Notes: generated by a model from the sequence alone, not told the origin. DNA of 43,206 nucleotides from Methylovulum psychrotolerans (GCF_002923755.1 NZ_PGFZ01000006.1:22832-66037), one strand, 5' to 3'; shown: positions 16,489 through 25,770, numbered from the stretch's first letter. Translations and numbers: made by a program.

Positions 16489-18915
16489 ATGAACATAACT
16501 TTTTTTCAGCCTCAAAAACCGCTACGCCTTATCGGGACATCCAAACTGCTTGCCGTTACCTTGGCGAATTTGGTGTTGTTGCCGTTATCGGCCAGTGCGG
16601 TGGAGCCGATTGAAACCAAGGCGGGCATGGAAACCAGGCCAGCGGACGATAAAAACACCGCCAAACCGAAAGCTAAAACGGATAAAAAAGCCGCAGCGGC
16701 CAGCCCGCAACCTAGCAGCCTTGGCGAAACCACGACCTTAAAGACCATGACCGTCACAGGTGCGGCGGAATACGATCCTGAAGACCCGTTCAACACTGAT
16801 TATGTGTTGCCCACCGCCACGGCAGGCACTAAAACCGACACGCCGATTATGGAAACGCCGCTGAACGTACAAAGCGTGTCCAAGCAGGTGCTGACGGACC
16901 AACAGGTGATTAGCCTTGACCAAGCCCTAAGGAACGTCAGCGGCGTGACCATGAAAGCGCATGGCGTGAACTCGGTTAACAACGGCATTAATTTTGGCAT
17001 CAACTATCCGACTCCGGTCATCCGGGGTTTTGCCTCGCAGACGTTTTTTCGGAACGGTTTCCGTTTGCAGGACAATTCGGCGGCACGGCAGTTTTCTAAT
17101 GTGGAAAGCGTCGAAGTGCTCAAAGGCCCGGCAGCGATTTTGTACGGCCAGGTAGAACCGGGCGGGATGATTAACATTGTCACGAAAAAACCCCAAGCCA
17201 TACCGTATTACTCGTTAACCCAACAGTTCGGCTCTTACGATTTGTTCCGCACCAGCATTGATGCCACGGGGCCGGTCGGTAAGCACGACGATTTGCTGTA
17301 CCGGATCAACTATTCTTACCAGAACAGCCATTCTTTCCGCGACCTTGTCTATACCGACGATGTGTTTGTCGCCCCCTCGCTAAAATGGATCATCAGCCCG
17401 AAAACTTGGGTCAGCGTCGATATGGAATATGACCGTAATAACAACGGCTACGATGCAGGTTTTATCCCGATTTATAAAGGCAAAATCCTTAAAACCCCTT
17501 TCCATTATAACTGGGGCGAGCTGTCGCCCGTCAGACAGGAAACCTATTTCGGCAACATCACTTGGGCACACCAGTTTAATGACGATTGGTCTATCAAACA
17601 CCAATTTTCCGTGAACAGCGCTAGCGGTGATGGCGACCTTTTTTTCCCTTATCCGCCTATTAATCAAAAAACGGTCCAAAGCACCCATGCCATTTACGAC
17701 AACCGTAACAACACTTATTCGACTAACCTGGATTTGACCGGACATTTCGATACCTTCGGACTCAAGCACACGCTGTTGTTAGGGGGGGATTATTATCGCA
17801 TTGATGCCTCCATAAAAAGCGGCTCGACCGGGAAATGGACTAGACCGGGTAATGATTATTTTCATCCGGTACACCATCCGTTTGTGGCACCACAATTACG
17901 GCCATCTGAAATACAGAGGAATTATCAACTGACCGACCAATACGGCTTATATGTCCAAGATCAGATTAAATTGCCCTATCAGGTTCATCTGATGGGCGGT
18001 TGGCGTTACCAATATCTGAGCCAAGATCCGATCCTTAAAAATTACGGTGCACCCGCCATAGAAGTACCGTCTTCGGAAGATGCCGTCACCCCTAGGGTGG
18101 GGGTGTTATGGCAAGTGCGGTCTTGGTTAAGCTTGTATGCCAATTATGTGGAAAGTTTTGGCCCTAATACCGTCAGTTCGCCGGGTCTGCTGTACGGGTC
18201 TAACAAACCTATTCCGGCAACCGGAGCCAGCCAATATGAATTCGGCGGCAAAACCGAATTTTTTGACGGACGCTTACGGGCAACCTTGGCCTACTATGAC
18301 CTGACCAAAAATAATATCGCCGTTAAGCTTTCCGATGCCAACAATATAAACATTGGCTCAAGTCTCTGTGGAGGCGTGTCTTGTTATCTATTGATCAGCC
18401 AAGCCCAAAGCAAAGGCATAGAGCTCGATATCCAGGGCGAGATACTGCCGGGTTGGCAGGTCATCACTACGTTTGCCAATACCCATGTAAAAATCACCAA
18501 AGGCGATGAATCGGGTTTATTTGGCAATCCCGGCCAGCAACTGTTCGGAATCCCTATTAATACCGCATCGTTCTGGAGTACCTATAGCTTTCAGCAAAAA
18601 TGGCTGAGGGGCTTTAAGGTCGGGGGCGGCGTGACTTTCCAAGGCAAGCAATATGCTTTTATTGATCAAAAGGCCCCTCTGACCGTCAGTAACCCCTTTA
18701 AAGTAGCAGGCTTTCACACTATAGGCCTTATGACCGCTTATAGCCGCGATGTCGGTGCAGCGAAAGTGTCGGTGCAATTTAACGTCGAAAACCTATTAGA
18801 TGAACGGTATTACACGGGGTTATCGGTTGAAAATTCGTACGGGAACTATGGCGAAGGTTATGGCGTGTACGGTACGCCCCGGACGTTTATGGGGCAGATC
18901 CGTATCCAATATTAA
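16489..18915 (+). CDS. TonB-dependent siderophore receptor
   Basis: 808 residues; outer-membrane beta-barrel that imports a ferric-siderophore type substrate using TonB energy. Signal peptide about 1-37 ending LPLSASA. Residues 39-83 are a Lys/Ala-rich linker. A TonB-box-like stretch is at 85-91 (KTMTVTG). The plug follows with ETPLNVQSVSKQVLTDQQ and VEVLKGPAAILYGQVEPGG, both typical of the siderophore-receptor subfamily. The barrel ends in FMGQIRIQY with the expected terminal aromatic. There is no STN signalling domain before the TonB box: too few residues are available. The start is the only ATG after an in-frame stop at 16459; its ribosome site is poor. It is transcribed away from the NRPS operon, and its likely ligand is the peptide made there. 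Substrate identity is inference. Confidence 0.95.
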   Translation: MNITFFQPQKPLRLIGTSKLLAVTLANLVLLPLSASAVEPIETKAGMETRPADDKNTAKPKAKTDKKAAAASPQPSSLGETTTLKTMTVTGAAEYDPEDPFNTDYVLPTATAGTKTDTPIMETPLNVQSVSKQVLTDQQVISLDQALRNVSGVTMKAHGVNSVNNGINFGINYPTPVIRGFASQTFFRNGFRLQDNSAARQFSNVESVEVLKGPAAILYGQVEPGGMINIVTKKPQAIPYYSLTQQFGSYDLFRTSIDATGPVGKHDDLLYRINYSYQNSHSFRDLVYTDDVFVAPSLKWIISPKTWVSVDMEYDRNNNGYDAGFIPIYKGKILKTPFHYNWGELSPVRQETYFGNITWAHQFNDDWSIKHQFSVNSASGDGDLFFPYPPINQKTVQSTHAIYDNRNNTYSTNLDLTGHFDTFGLKHTLLLGGDYYRIDASIKSGSTGKWTRPGNDYFHPVHHPFVAPQLRPSEIQRNYQLTDQYGLYVQDQIKLPYQVHLMGGWRYQYLSQDPILKNYGAPAIEVPSSEDAVTPRVGVLWQVRSWLSLYANYVESFGPNTVSSPGLLYGSNKPIPATGASQYEFGGKTEFFDGRLRATLAYYDLTKNNIAVKLSDANNINIGSSLCGGVSCYLLISQAQSKGIELDIQGEILPGWQVITTFANTHVKITKGDESGLFGNPGQQLFGIPINTASFWSTYSFQQKWLRGFKVGGGVTFQGKQYAFIDQKAPLTVSNPFKVAGFHTIGLMTAYSRDVGAAKVSVQFNVENLLDERYYTGLSVENSYGNYGEGYGVYGTPRTFMGQIRIQY

Positions 18916-19005
18916 GCGGATAAGTCTCAGGTAAAAATCACACAACCCATTGCCATCACAAAAACACCTGCCGAATGCGGGTTATTTAATTAACTGGAGT
19001 CCGCT

Positions 19006-20139
19006 ATGACCCAAACACCAACCCAAACAGATGGGGGCTTTATGCCAGCCACCAAAATCTCGCCCTCTTTGCTGACCTTACTGCTGCCGCTGTTATTGGT
19101 CGCCCAGCCAGTACACGCCATCATGGAAAGCAAGCTGGAAACGGTCACTTGCGATGCGGTTAAAGGCTGGGCGTGGAACAGCGCAAGCCCCAGTACCCGC
19201 GTCAAAGTCGACATTTATGATGTGACCGCAACAAAGACCACACTGCTGGCGACGGTAACCGCGCAAACCTTGCGTAGCGACCTGTTAGCCGCCGGCAAAG
19301 GCGACGGCAAATATGGCTTTACTTATGTGCTGCCGCCTAGCGTCCGTAATGCCTTAACGCACAAAATCTCTGCCCGTTACAAAGGCACGGTATTCGAGCT
19401 GACCGGTTCACCGATCACCACCACCCTGCCCTGTTACGGCAAACTCAATGATACCGGGTGGCAAAAATGCAGCACTAACACGGGTAATGGTCTGGCTTGC
19501 CCGCTGACCGATTATCCCCGTCAAGACGCTGACTACGGGCGTGATAAAGCCGCCAGTAGCGGACAGTTACTGAAAGTCGGCGCGGGCAGTGCGGGCTTTG
19601 ACTATACCAAAATCGCCAATGACGGCACGGCCTTAGCGCCGACCGTCGCCTTAGGTAGCGGCGCTAAAGCGTGGGCTTGTACCCAAGATAATTTGACCGG
19701 ACTGCTATGGGAAGTAAAAACCACCGATGGCGGCTTACGCGATGCGAATAGCACTTACAGTTGGTATAACCCCAATACAGCAAACAATGGCGGCTTTGTC
19801 GGCATTCAGGATAACGGCAACTGCACGGGCGGCATTGCCTGCGACACTCTCAGCTATGTCCAAGCCGTCAATGCCAGCAAATTATGCGGCAAATCCGACT
19901 GGCGTTTGCCGAGAGTGGAAGAGCTGATTTCGTTGAGCGATTACACCCGCGCCCCAGCCATTAATCCGGTGTATTTCCCTAATACCCCCCCCTATTGGTA
20001 TGTCTCTTCTACCATCGGGCCGGTCGATTCAGGCAAAGCCCGAAAAGGTTTATGGGGGATTTATCCCACTAGCGGCTTTGTCGCTGATGACTTAGCCGAT
20101 CTGGACGGTAAAAAAATCAGGTTAGTGCGTGGCAATTGA
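19006..20139 (+). CDS. Secreted DUF1566 (Lcl C-terminal) domain protein 1
   Basis: 377 residues. The start has a good ribosome site (GGAG, 6 bases away); an internal Met13 would give a cleaner signal peptide (hydrophobic stretch ending VAQPVHA) and is the alternative. The middle (about 40-150) is an unassigned beta-rich domain. The C-terminal region has DUF1566 hallmarks: TGLLWEVK, a cysteine-containing CGKSDWRLPRVEELISL and a final KIRLVRG. Eight or more cysteines suggest disulfides and an extracytoplasmic place. It follows the receptor by 90 bp and is first of three related genes. Function unknown; DUF1566 proteins are generally cell-surface or secreted. Confidence 0.85.
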   Translation: MTQTPTQTDGGFMPATKISPSLLTLLLPLLLVAQPVHAIMESKLETVTCDAVKGWAWNSASPSTRVKVDIYDVTATKTTLLATVTAQTLRSDLLAAGKGDGKYGFTYVLPPSVRNALTHKISARYKGTVFELTGSPITTTLPCYGKLNDTGWQKCSTNTGNGLACPLTDYPRQDADYGRDKAASSGQLLKVGAGSAGFDYTKIANDGTALAPTVALGSGAKAWACTQDNLTGLLWEVKTTDGGLRDANSTYSWYNPNTANNGGFVGIQDNGNCTGGIACDTLSYVQAVNASKLCGKSDWRLPRVEELISLSDYTRAPAINPVYFPNTPPYWYVSSTIGPVDSGKARKGLWGIYPTSGFVADDLADLDGKKIRLVRGN

Positions 20140-20202
20140 GGTTTTTTAGACCCAGGCCACTAAGACACCGAAGCGAATATCACTCTTTTAGGAGTTTAGT
20201 TG

Positions 20203-20715
20203 ATGAACAAAACCATATTGACAACCTTGCTGTTACTGGCTTGCCAAACGGGCGGGGTACAGGCTCAGACCTGTAACACCAGCAATTACCTGACCACCCC
20301 GACCAGCCGTTTTGTGCTGAACACGGACGGCACGGCCTTGGACAAAAAAACGAGCCTGCTGTGGAAACGCTGTTTGGAGGGTTATACCTGGAACGGCAGC
20401 ACCTGCACAGGTGCCAGAAGTGCCGCAAACTGGCAAAACGCCTTAAAACAAGCCGCCGCCAGTACGTTTATCGGCAAAACCGACTGGCGGTTGCCGAATG
20501 CCAAAGAAATAGAGAGCATCGCCGAACGCGGCTGCGTCGACCCACAAGTTAACCTGAGCGTTTTCCCCAATATGCCGACTACTTTTATTTGGTCAAGCAC
20601 ACCCGACGTTAACAATACCTCTTTGGCGTGGGCAGGCGGCAGCGGTTACCAAAACCATTCTAGCTACTCTAAAAACTTCGGTTATGGCGTGTTGTTGGTG
20701 AGAAATACTCCCTGA
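20203..20715 (+). CDS. Secreted DUF1566 domain protein 2
   Basis: 170 residues from the ATG at 20203, which has GGAG 8 bases upstream (a TTG at 20200 directly precedes it). Signal peptide about 1-21 (ACQTGGVQA). The mature part is nearly all one DUF1566 domain: KTSLLWKRC, KTDWRLPNAKEIESI, then TFIWSSTP and GVLLVRNTP. Paralogue of the genes on either side but without their extra N-terminal domains. Function unknown; same-strand cluster with the TonB-dependent receptor. Confidence 0.82.
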   Translation: MNKTILTTLLLLACQTGGVQAQTCNTSNYLTTPTSRFVLNTDGTALDKKTSLLWKRCLEGYTWNGSTCTGARSAANWQNALKQAAASTFIGKTDWRLPNAKEIESIAERGCVDPQVNLSVFPNMPTTFIWSSTPDVNNTSLAWAGGSGYQNHSSYSKNFGYGVLLVRNTP

Positions 20716-21116
20716 TAGGGAACGGCTCAGTCAGCATTTACCATTTTTAGGCTCCCGTTCCCTTCGGCTTCGCTCAGGGAACGTGTGGCTTCGGCTTCAT
20801 GCGGCATCCCAGTCCCTAAGCGAAGCCGAAGGGAGCGGGGACTAAAGGCCTTTGCACCCCACGGAAAGGCCGCGCCGAATAGCGTGCAATGGTCTTCAGC
20901 CATTGCACGCTATAACCATATACCAATCATTTACTTAACGCCGGACTCTATAGGCAGCAAATAACGCACAATCCGCACCGCTGGCCTGTACCAGCGGCAC
21001 AGCACTTCGGCAAACCTGCCGGACACAGAACGTCAACACCCTAGGCTTTCCTTTAAGCGGATAGCCCTAAATTTGGCGCAATACCTTATATAACATTATA
21101 AAATCAGGAATAAACG
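20716..21116. other. Non-coding spacer with REP-like repeat and a 13-bp stem hairpin
   Basis: No gene. At 20746-20840 two imperfect inverted arms share the CCCTTCGGCTTCGCT core of the REP family seen at 8655. At about 20880-20912 a perfect hairpin (arms TAGCGTGCAATGG and its complement, 7-base loop) could act as a terminator for the second DUF1566 gene; the same GCCATTGCACGCT sequence recurs near 32915. The rest up to the next gene is plain, AT-rich just before its start with an AGGA ribosome site. Confidence 0.7.
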
Positions 21117-21974
21117 ATGAAACTAAACACCCTAAACCGTTATCTTGCCTTACCGTTGGCGATGACCGCCATCAGCTTAGGCACCGCCCAAGCCCTTGAA
21201 GTTAAAGCGTCCAATAGCGTTTTGCAAGGCGGCAGCAATTCTTCCGTCACTTGGCCGGCACCGGCCAGCCAGCCGTATCGCGTCTATGTCCGTGTCCCTG
21301 CCGACAGCACCGCCACCAATGCCTTATACCGTGTTTACCCTAACGGTTTGCCAGCCACTGCCGGAGCTTGCTCAAGCACCGACGCGACTACCCCTTGTTT
21401 TGAAATCCCCCTAGACACCACGCAATCACCGGGCGAATGGGTACAACTGACCTTAGCGAATGATCCGGCAACCCAATGGGACTTCACTCAAAACCCTTAC
21501 GTTAACGGTAATGTCACGGTTAACGCCAGCAACTTAAATTCTTCGGAAGTTTTGTCCACAGGCTCAGTGCTGTTTGATGCCCCCAACATTGGCCAAGCCT
21601 ACCAAGGCGGCATCTTGATCAGTCTCAGTAAAGACGGCAAGCACGGCCTGATTGCCGCCAACCAAGATTTGCCGGGGACTTACAACTTCCAAGCGGCAAA
21701 ACAAGCCGTAAAAGACAGTGCCAATTATGATGCCGAAGGCCAAAAATACAGCGACTGGCGGTTACCTACCGTCGCCGAGTTGAATACCATTTATCAGCAT
21801 CAAGATTTGGTCAAAGCCACCGGCACCTTTTATTGGACAGGCGTTTCATCAAGCAAAACGCTGGCTTGGATACAAATTTTTAGATATTCCAGCTACCCTG
21901 CCTACAGCGGTTTTCAAGCCAATGACGGCTATAAGACCGGTGCCTTATCGGTACGTCCCGTCAGAGTGTTTTAA
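21117..21974 (+). CDS. Secreted DUF1566 domain protein 3
   Basis: 285 residues with signal peptide about 1-26 (ISLGTAQALE). The N-terminal half (27-160) is a beta-rich region without a family I recognise. The C-terminal 110 residues are a DUF1566 domain: YSDWRLPTVAELNTIYQHQ, TFYWTGVSS, and a final LSVRPVRVF. Third member of the paralogous run. The spacer before it carries repeats, so it may be transcribed separately. Function unknown. Confidence 0.82.
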   Translation: MKLNTLNRYLALPLAMTAISLGTAQALEVKASNSVLQGGSNSSVTWPAPASQPYRVYVRVPADSTATNALYRVYPNGLPATAGACSSTDATTPCFEIPLDTTQSPGEWVQLTLANDPATQWDFTQNPYVNGNVTVNASNLNSSEVLSTGSVLFDAPNIGQAYQGGILISLSKDGKHGLIAANQDLPGTYNFQAAKQAVKDSANYDAEGQKYSDWRLPTVAELNTIYQHQDLVKATGTFYWTGVSSSKTLAWIQIFRYSSYPAYSGFQANDGYKTGALSVRPVRVF

Positions 21975-22068
21975 GCTGGCTTACCCCCCCTGGGTGAGGA
22001 ATGTGCATACCGCTTAGTGGGAGAGACTTTAATACGCCACACTCTGAACGGTGAAGTTTTCGGTTTTT

Positions 22069-22117
22069 GGAGCGCGGGCATCTTGCCTGCAACGGGCGGG
22101 CAGGATACCCGCGCTCC
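22069..22117. repeat. Expanded copy of the GGAGCGCGGGC hairpin repeat
   Basis: Arms GGAGCGCGGG and CCCGCGCTCC enclose an internal second palindrome (TGCCTGC...GCAGG-like), making a longer hairpin than the copies at 16345 and 38641. Confidence 0.75.
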
Positions 22118-22138
22118 ACCGCTTAAAGTGAGTGTGCA

Positions 22139-22324
22139 TATACTCTGAACGGTCAAGTTTTCGGTTTTAGGATTAACCGTTCGCCTGTCCCCAGACCCCC
22201 CTTGTGGGGGAGCTTGTCGAAGGGTGGACGGTTAATCCGCCCATGGTTCGACGACCAACGGAAGTCCCTGTGGGACAGGCTCACCACGAGCGGATTAACC
22301 GAAAACTTGACCGTTCAGAGTATA
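22139..22324. mobile_element. MITE-like element A, 28-bp perfect terminal inverted repeats
   Basis: Ends 22139-22166 and 22297-22324 are exact reverse complements, beginning TATACTCTGAACGG. The interior holds a further inverted pair (GCCTGTCCC and GGGACAGGC) and no coding frame. Diverged ends are seen at 22021-22052 and near 32783. TATA at both tips may be the target duplication or part of the ends. Confidence 0.75.
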
Positions 22325-22512
22325 TATCTTTTAACATTTAACATTGGTATCTCTGTAACCCCCTCCCAGCCTCCCCCTTGCCAGGGGGAGGAGCTTTTTC
22401 CCCTGATTTTCGTCTGTATGACGGGGAAGATGCTCCCTCCCCTGCGAAGGGGAGCCCCTTCGGCTTCGCTCAGGAGGGGTGGGGTTTAATTCACAAATGT
22501 TAAAAGATATAT
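22322..22512. mobile_element. MITE-like element B, 18-bp perfect terminal inverted repeats, abutting element A
   Basis: Ends 22322-22339 and 22495-22512 are exact reverse complements (ATATATCTTTTAACATTT). The interior is GC-rich (CCCTCCCAGCCTCCCCC...) and contains the CCTTCGGCTTCGCTCAGG REP core. It starts within the last bases of element A, sharing ATA. Confidence 0.7.
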
Positions 22513-22593
22513 GCACACCTACTTATATATCAACATCCCTACCCCTTCCGCTAGCAATCGCCTAGAGAAATCTTAAGCTAAGGATATTCAATT

Positions 22594-23895
22594 ATGTCAC
22601 GTCATTTTTGGGTGTTGGTTCACCGCTATGCCGGGCTGACAATGGCTGGCTTTCTGACGGTTGTCGGACTGAGCGGCAGCATTTTGGCGTTCCGCCCAGA
22701 ACTCGACGCGTGGCTAAAACCGCCCTATAGCGTGGCGGTGCAGGCGCAGCCCATGCTTAGCCCCTTGGTGTTGCGCGAACGGGCGCTGCGCCTAGCACCG
22801 CATACCCGCATTAACGCCGTCGATTTACAGCCCAAACCCGGCATAGCCTTTATGCCGAACCTGACCGCGCGTACCGACCCGGCCACCCAGCAACCCTATC
22901 CTCTAAAGCCGCTCCATCTTAACCCCTATAACGGCGAGCCGATAGCTATGCCGGAAACGCCCGCACCAACTGGCTACTGGCCGCTGACGCGTCACAATAT
23001 CCTCGCCTTTATTTATGAGCTGCACTATTCGCTGGTACTCGGCGACATCGGCTTATGGCTGTTCGGCATTACCGCGACGCTATGGACGGCAGATTGTTTT
23101 ATCGGCTTTTACCTGACCTTACCGATGCGGCGCAAACAGCCTTTCGCCGCCACGCCTATCGCAACAGGCCCAACCCTGGCCAATTTTTGGCAACGTTGGC
23201 AAATCGCGTGGAAAATCAAATGGCCCAGCTCCAAACAACGCCTGCATTTCGATTTGCACCGGGCGGGCGGCTTATGGTTATGGCCGCTATTATTAATATT
23301 TGCGTGGTCTGGCGTGGCGTTTAATCTGAATGCCGCCGTTTACCGACCCGTCATGCAAGCACTTTTTGAGATGACCGATTTCGACAACTTCCCTGCCCCC
23401 AACTTAGCCCAACCCCGCCCCGACCCCGCCCTGGATTTTACCGCCGCCTATCAGAGCGCCCAGCGTTTGATGGCTGAGCAAGCGCGGCTAAAAGGCTTTA
23501 CGGTACGGCATGAGCAAGCTTTTAGCTATCATCCGGCGAACGGCCTTTACCAATACACCGTGTTGAGCGACCGTGATGTCAGTGCTATTACTGGAGCCAG
23601 CCATTTATATATCGATGGCGACAACGGCAAGCTAGTGCGGCTGTTTTTGCCCACCGGGGAAAAGTCCGGCGACACCGTAACAGTATGGCTAGTCAATTTA
23701 CATACCGCGCAACTGTGGGGCTTGCCTTATAAGCTGTTCGTCTGCCTGTTCGGTTGGGGGGTGGCGATGCTGGCCATGACGGGCGTGTATCTGTGGCTAA
23801 AAAAACGCCAAGCCGCCCAAGCCAAGCAAAAACCGCGTACTGCGATGGTTTTGTTTTCGTTCCGGGCCTTACTGGACAATCTGAAACAACTTTAA
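22594..23895 (+). CDS. PepSY-associated TM protein, candidate ferric-siderophore reductase
   Basis: 433 residues, inner-membrane protein with four membrane segments (about 14-33, 148-178, 227-248, 378-400) and a large periplasmic part. Histidines sit at the membrane ends in the family's usual places: LVHRYAG (H10), YELHYSL (H144), HFDLHRAGG (H218, H222), NLHTAQLWG. Such proteins next to siderophore receptors (for example FpvG in the pyoverdine system) help reduce iron in the periplasm. Stop is 18 bp before the methyltransferase start, so the two form an operon. Reductase role is inferred from family and context. Confidence 0.85.
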   Translation: MSRHFWVLVHRYAGLTMAGFLTVVGLSGSILAFRPELDAWLKPPYSVAVQAQPMLSPLVLRERALRLAPHTRINAVDLQPKPGIAFMPNLTARTDPATQQPYPLKPLHLNPYNGEPIAMPETPAPTGYWPLTRHNILAFIYELHYSLVLGDIGLWLFGITATLWTADCFIGFYLTLPMRRKQPFAATPIATGPTLANFWQRWQIAWKIKWPSSKQRLHFDLHRAGGLWLWPLLLIFAWSGVAFNLNAAVYRPVMQALFEMTDFDNFPAPNLAQPRPDPALDFTAAYQSAQRLMAEQARLKGFTVRHEQAFSYHPANGLYQYTVLSDRDVSAITGASHLYIDGDNGKLVRLFLPTGEKSGDTVTVWLVNLHTAQLWGLPYKLFVCLFGWGVAMLAMTGVYLWLKKRQAAQAKQKPRTAMVLFSFRALLDNLKQL

Positions 23896-23913
23896 ATCCC
23901 ACACGGAACACCT

Positions 23914-25326
23914 ATGTACCACTGTATCCTCTGCGCCAGCGACCTGACCAGCACCACAGACCATGCCCTAAGCTGCCAACACTGCGGCCAGCATTACCCC
24001 GCCATTAACGGTATCCGCGTGTTTATTCCCGATGCCGCCGCCTCCCTGCAAGGCTATCTCCAAGAACAGGCCGAAGCCGAACAGGCCTTAACCGCCATGG
24101 CCGACAAACTATCAACACAGCAAGCCACAACTGACAGCGAATTTTCGGCACGCATCAGCACCCTATTAACGGCAATAAGCACCAACCGCGAAGTTTTAGC
24201 AACACCCTACCAAGCGATCCGCGCGTTTTTGCAAGCCAACCCGCAAACGCCCGACTTGCTGGCGTGGAGCATGATAAAAACCGGCACCACCTTGCTGGAT
24301 ATGCTGCCGTATTTTTACCAAGATTGGGCGGATACCGCAGATTTTGCCAAAGTCGCCGGACGGATTGCCGCCACCCTCAACGAACACCACCCCGATAAGG
24401 CCGCCGTGGCGGTATTAGGCGCGGGAGCTTGTGGCTTGCTGCACAGCGTCGCCCCGCATTTTGACCGCGCTTATGGCGTGGACTTATCCTTACCGACACT
24501 ACTGGCGGCACAAACCTTTATGGCGGGCGAACCCTTACACTGCCATTTGCCCGATGCCCATTGGCAAGCCGTCACCCTAACCCCACCCGCGCAACCGCCC
24601 GGCAATATCGAATTATTGACCGCCAATGTCAATAACCTGCCCTTTAAAAATGCCAGCTTATCGGTGGTGATTACCCAATACATGTTGGATATTGTCAGTA
24701 ACCCGCTGGGCTTGGCGCAAGAAATCCGCCGCGTCCTCAAACCTGACGGGCTATGGCTGAATTTTTCCAAACCCTTCCGCATCGCCGCCGACCTGCCGGA
24801 ATTGGGGATGCGCAACCTGGCCGAATTACCGCCCGTGTTCACCCAACTGGGCTACGCGGTAATCAATCTGGAAAACCATCGTTTCACTTACCTTAATCTG
24901 GAAAAAGTCTCCGCCGAAACCGACCTGCTTAACCAGCTAGTGCATTACTTTGTGTTAAGAAAAACCGCCGGGCAGGCGGATAGGCCAGATAGTGCGGCTG
25001 TGCAACAGTTTTTTATCCCCAATGCCCCAGTATGGCAAACCATACCGCGCCTAATACCCAACCGCCCGCTAATCTTCACTCGCACCAAAACCTTTGACGG
25101 CCAAGGCGGCGTTAAAGAAGCCTTGTTTATCAAAGTCATGGGGCATACTTTTGCCATCCCGACCGAATTCGCCTTATTACTGGAAAGCTTATTCGCGGCA
25201 ATCGACGGGCAACGTAATTTACGGCAATTGTTTCAAGGCCAGCAGCAGACTATCGGCTTGGATGAAGCGGGATTTTTGAAATTGATTTATATTTTGCATG
25301 TGTTGCATTATTTGTTGGAGTTTTAG
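23914..25326 (+). CDS. SAM-dependent methyltransferase with N-terminal zinc ribbon and C-terminal PqqD-like tail
   Basis: 470 residues. Residues 1-40 carry four cysteines in a Trm112-like zinc-ribbon pattern (C4, C7, C21, C24). Residues 45-160 are helical with no family I know. Residues 160-300 are a class I methyltransferase: motif I AVLGAGACG (166-174), acidic VDLS (D190), NNLPFKNASLSVV and VLKPDGLWLNFSKP. The last 80 residues (KVMGHTFAIPTEFALLLESL onward) resemble a PqqD-like/winged helix peptide-binding fold; that call is tentative. It is paired with the PepSY gene. The substrate could be the peptide product, but nothing in the sequence proves it. Confidence 0.8.
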   Translation: MYHCILCASDLTSTTDHALSCQHCGQHYPAINGIRVFIPDAAASLQGYLQEQAEAEQALTAMADKLSTQQATTDSEFSARISTLLTAISTNREVLATPYQAIRAFLQANPQTPDLLAWSMIKTGTTLLDMLPYFYQDWADTADFAKVAGRIAATLNEHHPDKAAVAVLGAGACGLLHSVAPHFDRAYGVDLSLPTLLAAQTFMAGEPLHCHLPDAHWQAVTLTPPAQPPGNIELLTANVNNLPFKNASLSVVITQYMLDIVSNPLGLAQEIRRVLKPDGLWLNFSKPFRIAADLPELGMRNLAELPPVFTQLGYAVINLENHRFTYLNLEKVSAETDLLNQLVHYFVLRKTAGQADRPDSAAVQQFFIPNAPVWQTIPRLIPNRPLIFTRTKTFDGQGGVKEALFIKVMGHTFAIPTEFALLLESLFAAIDGQRNLRQLFQGQQQTIGLDEAGFLKLIYILHVLHYLLEF

Positions 25327-25546
25327 GGGGGGGGCATTAAGTTTTTAATTAGCGTTAAAATGATGTTTACATGAAGCAATATTTGTTGTTTAATAAAAGA
25401 AGGCTTTTTAGATAAAAATAAACACCTTATGAATAAAAATAGTCTAAAGATCTTATTTAACCAATTATATGTAAAATATAACTAAAAATTAATTAAACCT
25501 TTTGGTTTTTCTTGTAATATAAAATCTTAAATATGGAGATGCTGCA
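25327..25546. other. AT-rich spacer before the small zinc-ribbon gene
   Basis: Strongly AT-rich and unlike the flanking DNA. No gene seen. Probably holds the promoter of the 65-residue gene; no box can be fixed with confidence. Confidence 0.5.
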
Positions 25547-25744
25547 ATGGCTAATGAATCAGGGCCGCAAAATGACGTAAAATATTGCCCTGCCTGTAAA
25601 GGCACTTTACGTAATATTCCCCGTGAAGAAATGACTTCCCGTGGACACATAAGAGCAGATGGAACGGTTTCACCGCACACGCACACTTATCAATGTATCG
25701 ACCAAAATTGCAACATACGTTTTGAAATAAATCAGCAACGGTAA
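25547..25744 (+). CDS. Small zinc-ribbon-like protein (65 aa)
   Basis: 65 residues with YCPACKG near the N-terminus (C14, C17) and CIDQNC (C50, C55) near the end, a four-cysteine pattern compatible with one zinc. GGAG ribosome site about 11 bases before the ATG. It sits alone in an AT-rich island. Function unknown; the Cys pairs and good leader support a real gene. Confidence 0.65.
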   Translation: MANESGPQNDVKYCPACKGTLRNIPREEMTSRGHIRADGTVSPHTHTYQCIDQNCNIRFEINQQR

Positions 25745-25770
25745 GCAATTTGACATAAATCCATTTATCT

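Larger units (their letters stand above)
21975..22593. other. Repeat-filled spacer (about 620 bp) without a gene
   Basis: Contains three structures in series: an expanded hairpin repeat (22069-22117), a MITE-like element with 28-bp inverted ends (22139-22324) and a second element with 18-bp inverted ends (22322-22512). The last 80 bp before the PepSY gene look like ordinary leader with AAGGA upstream of its ATG. A half copy of the 22139 end also occurs at 22021-22052. Confidence 0.75.
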
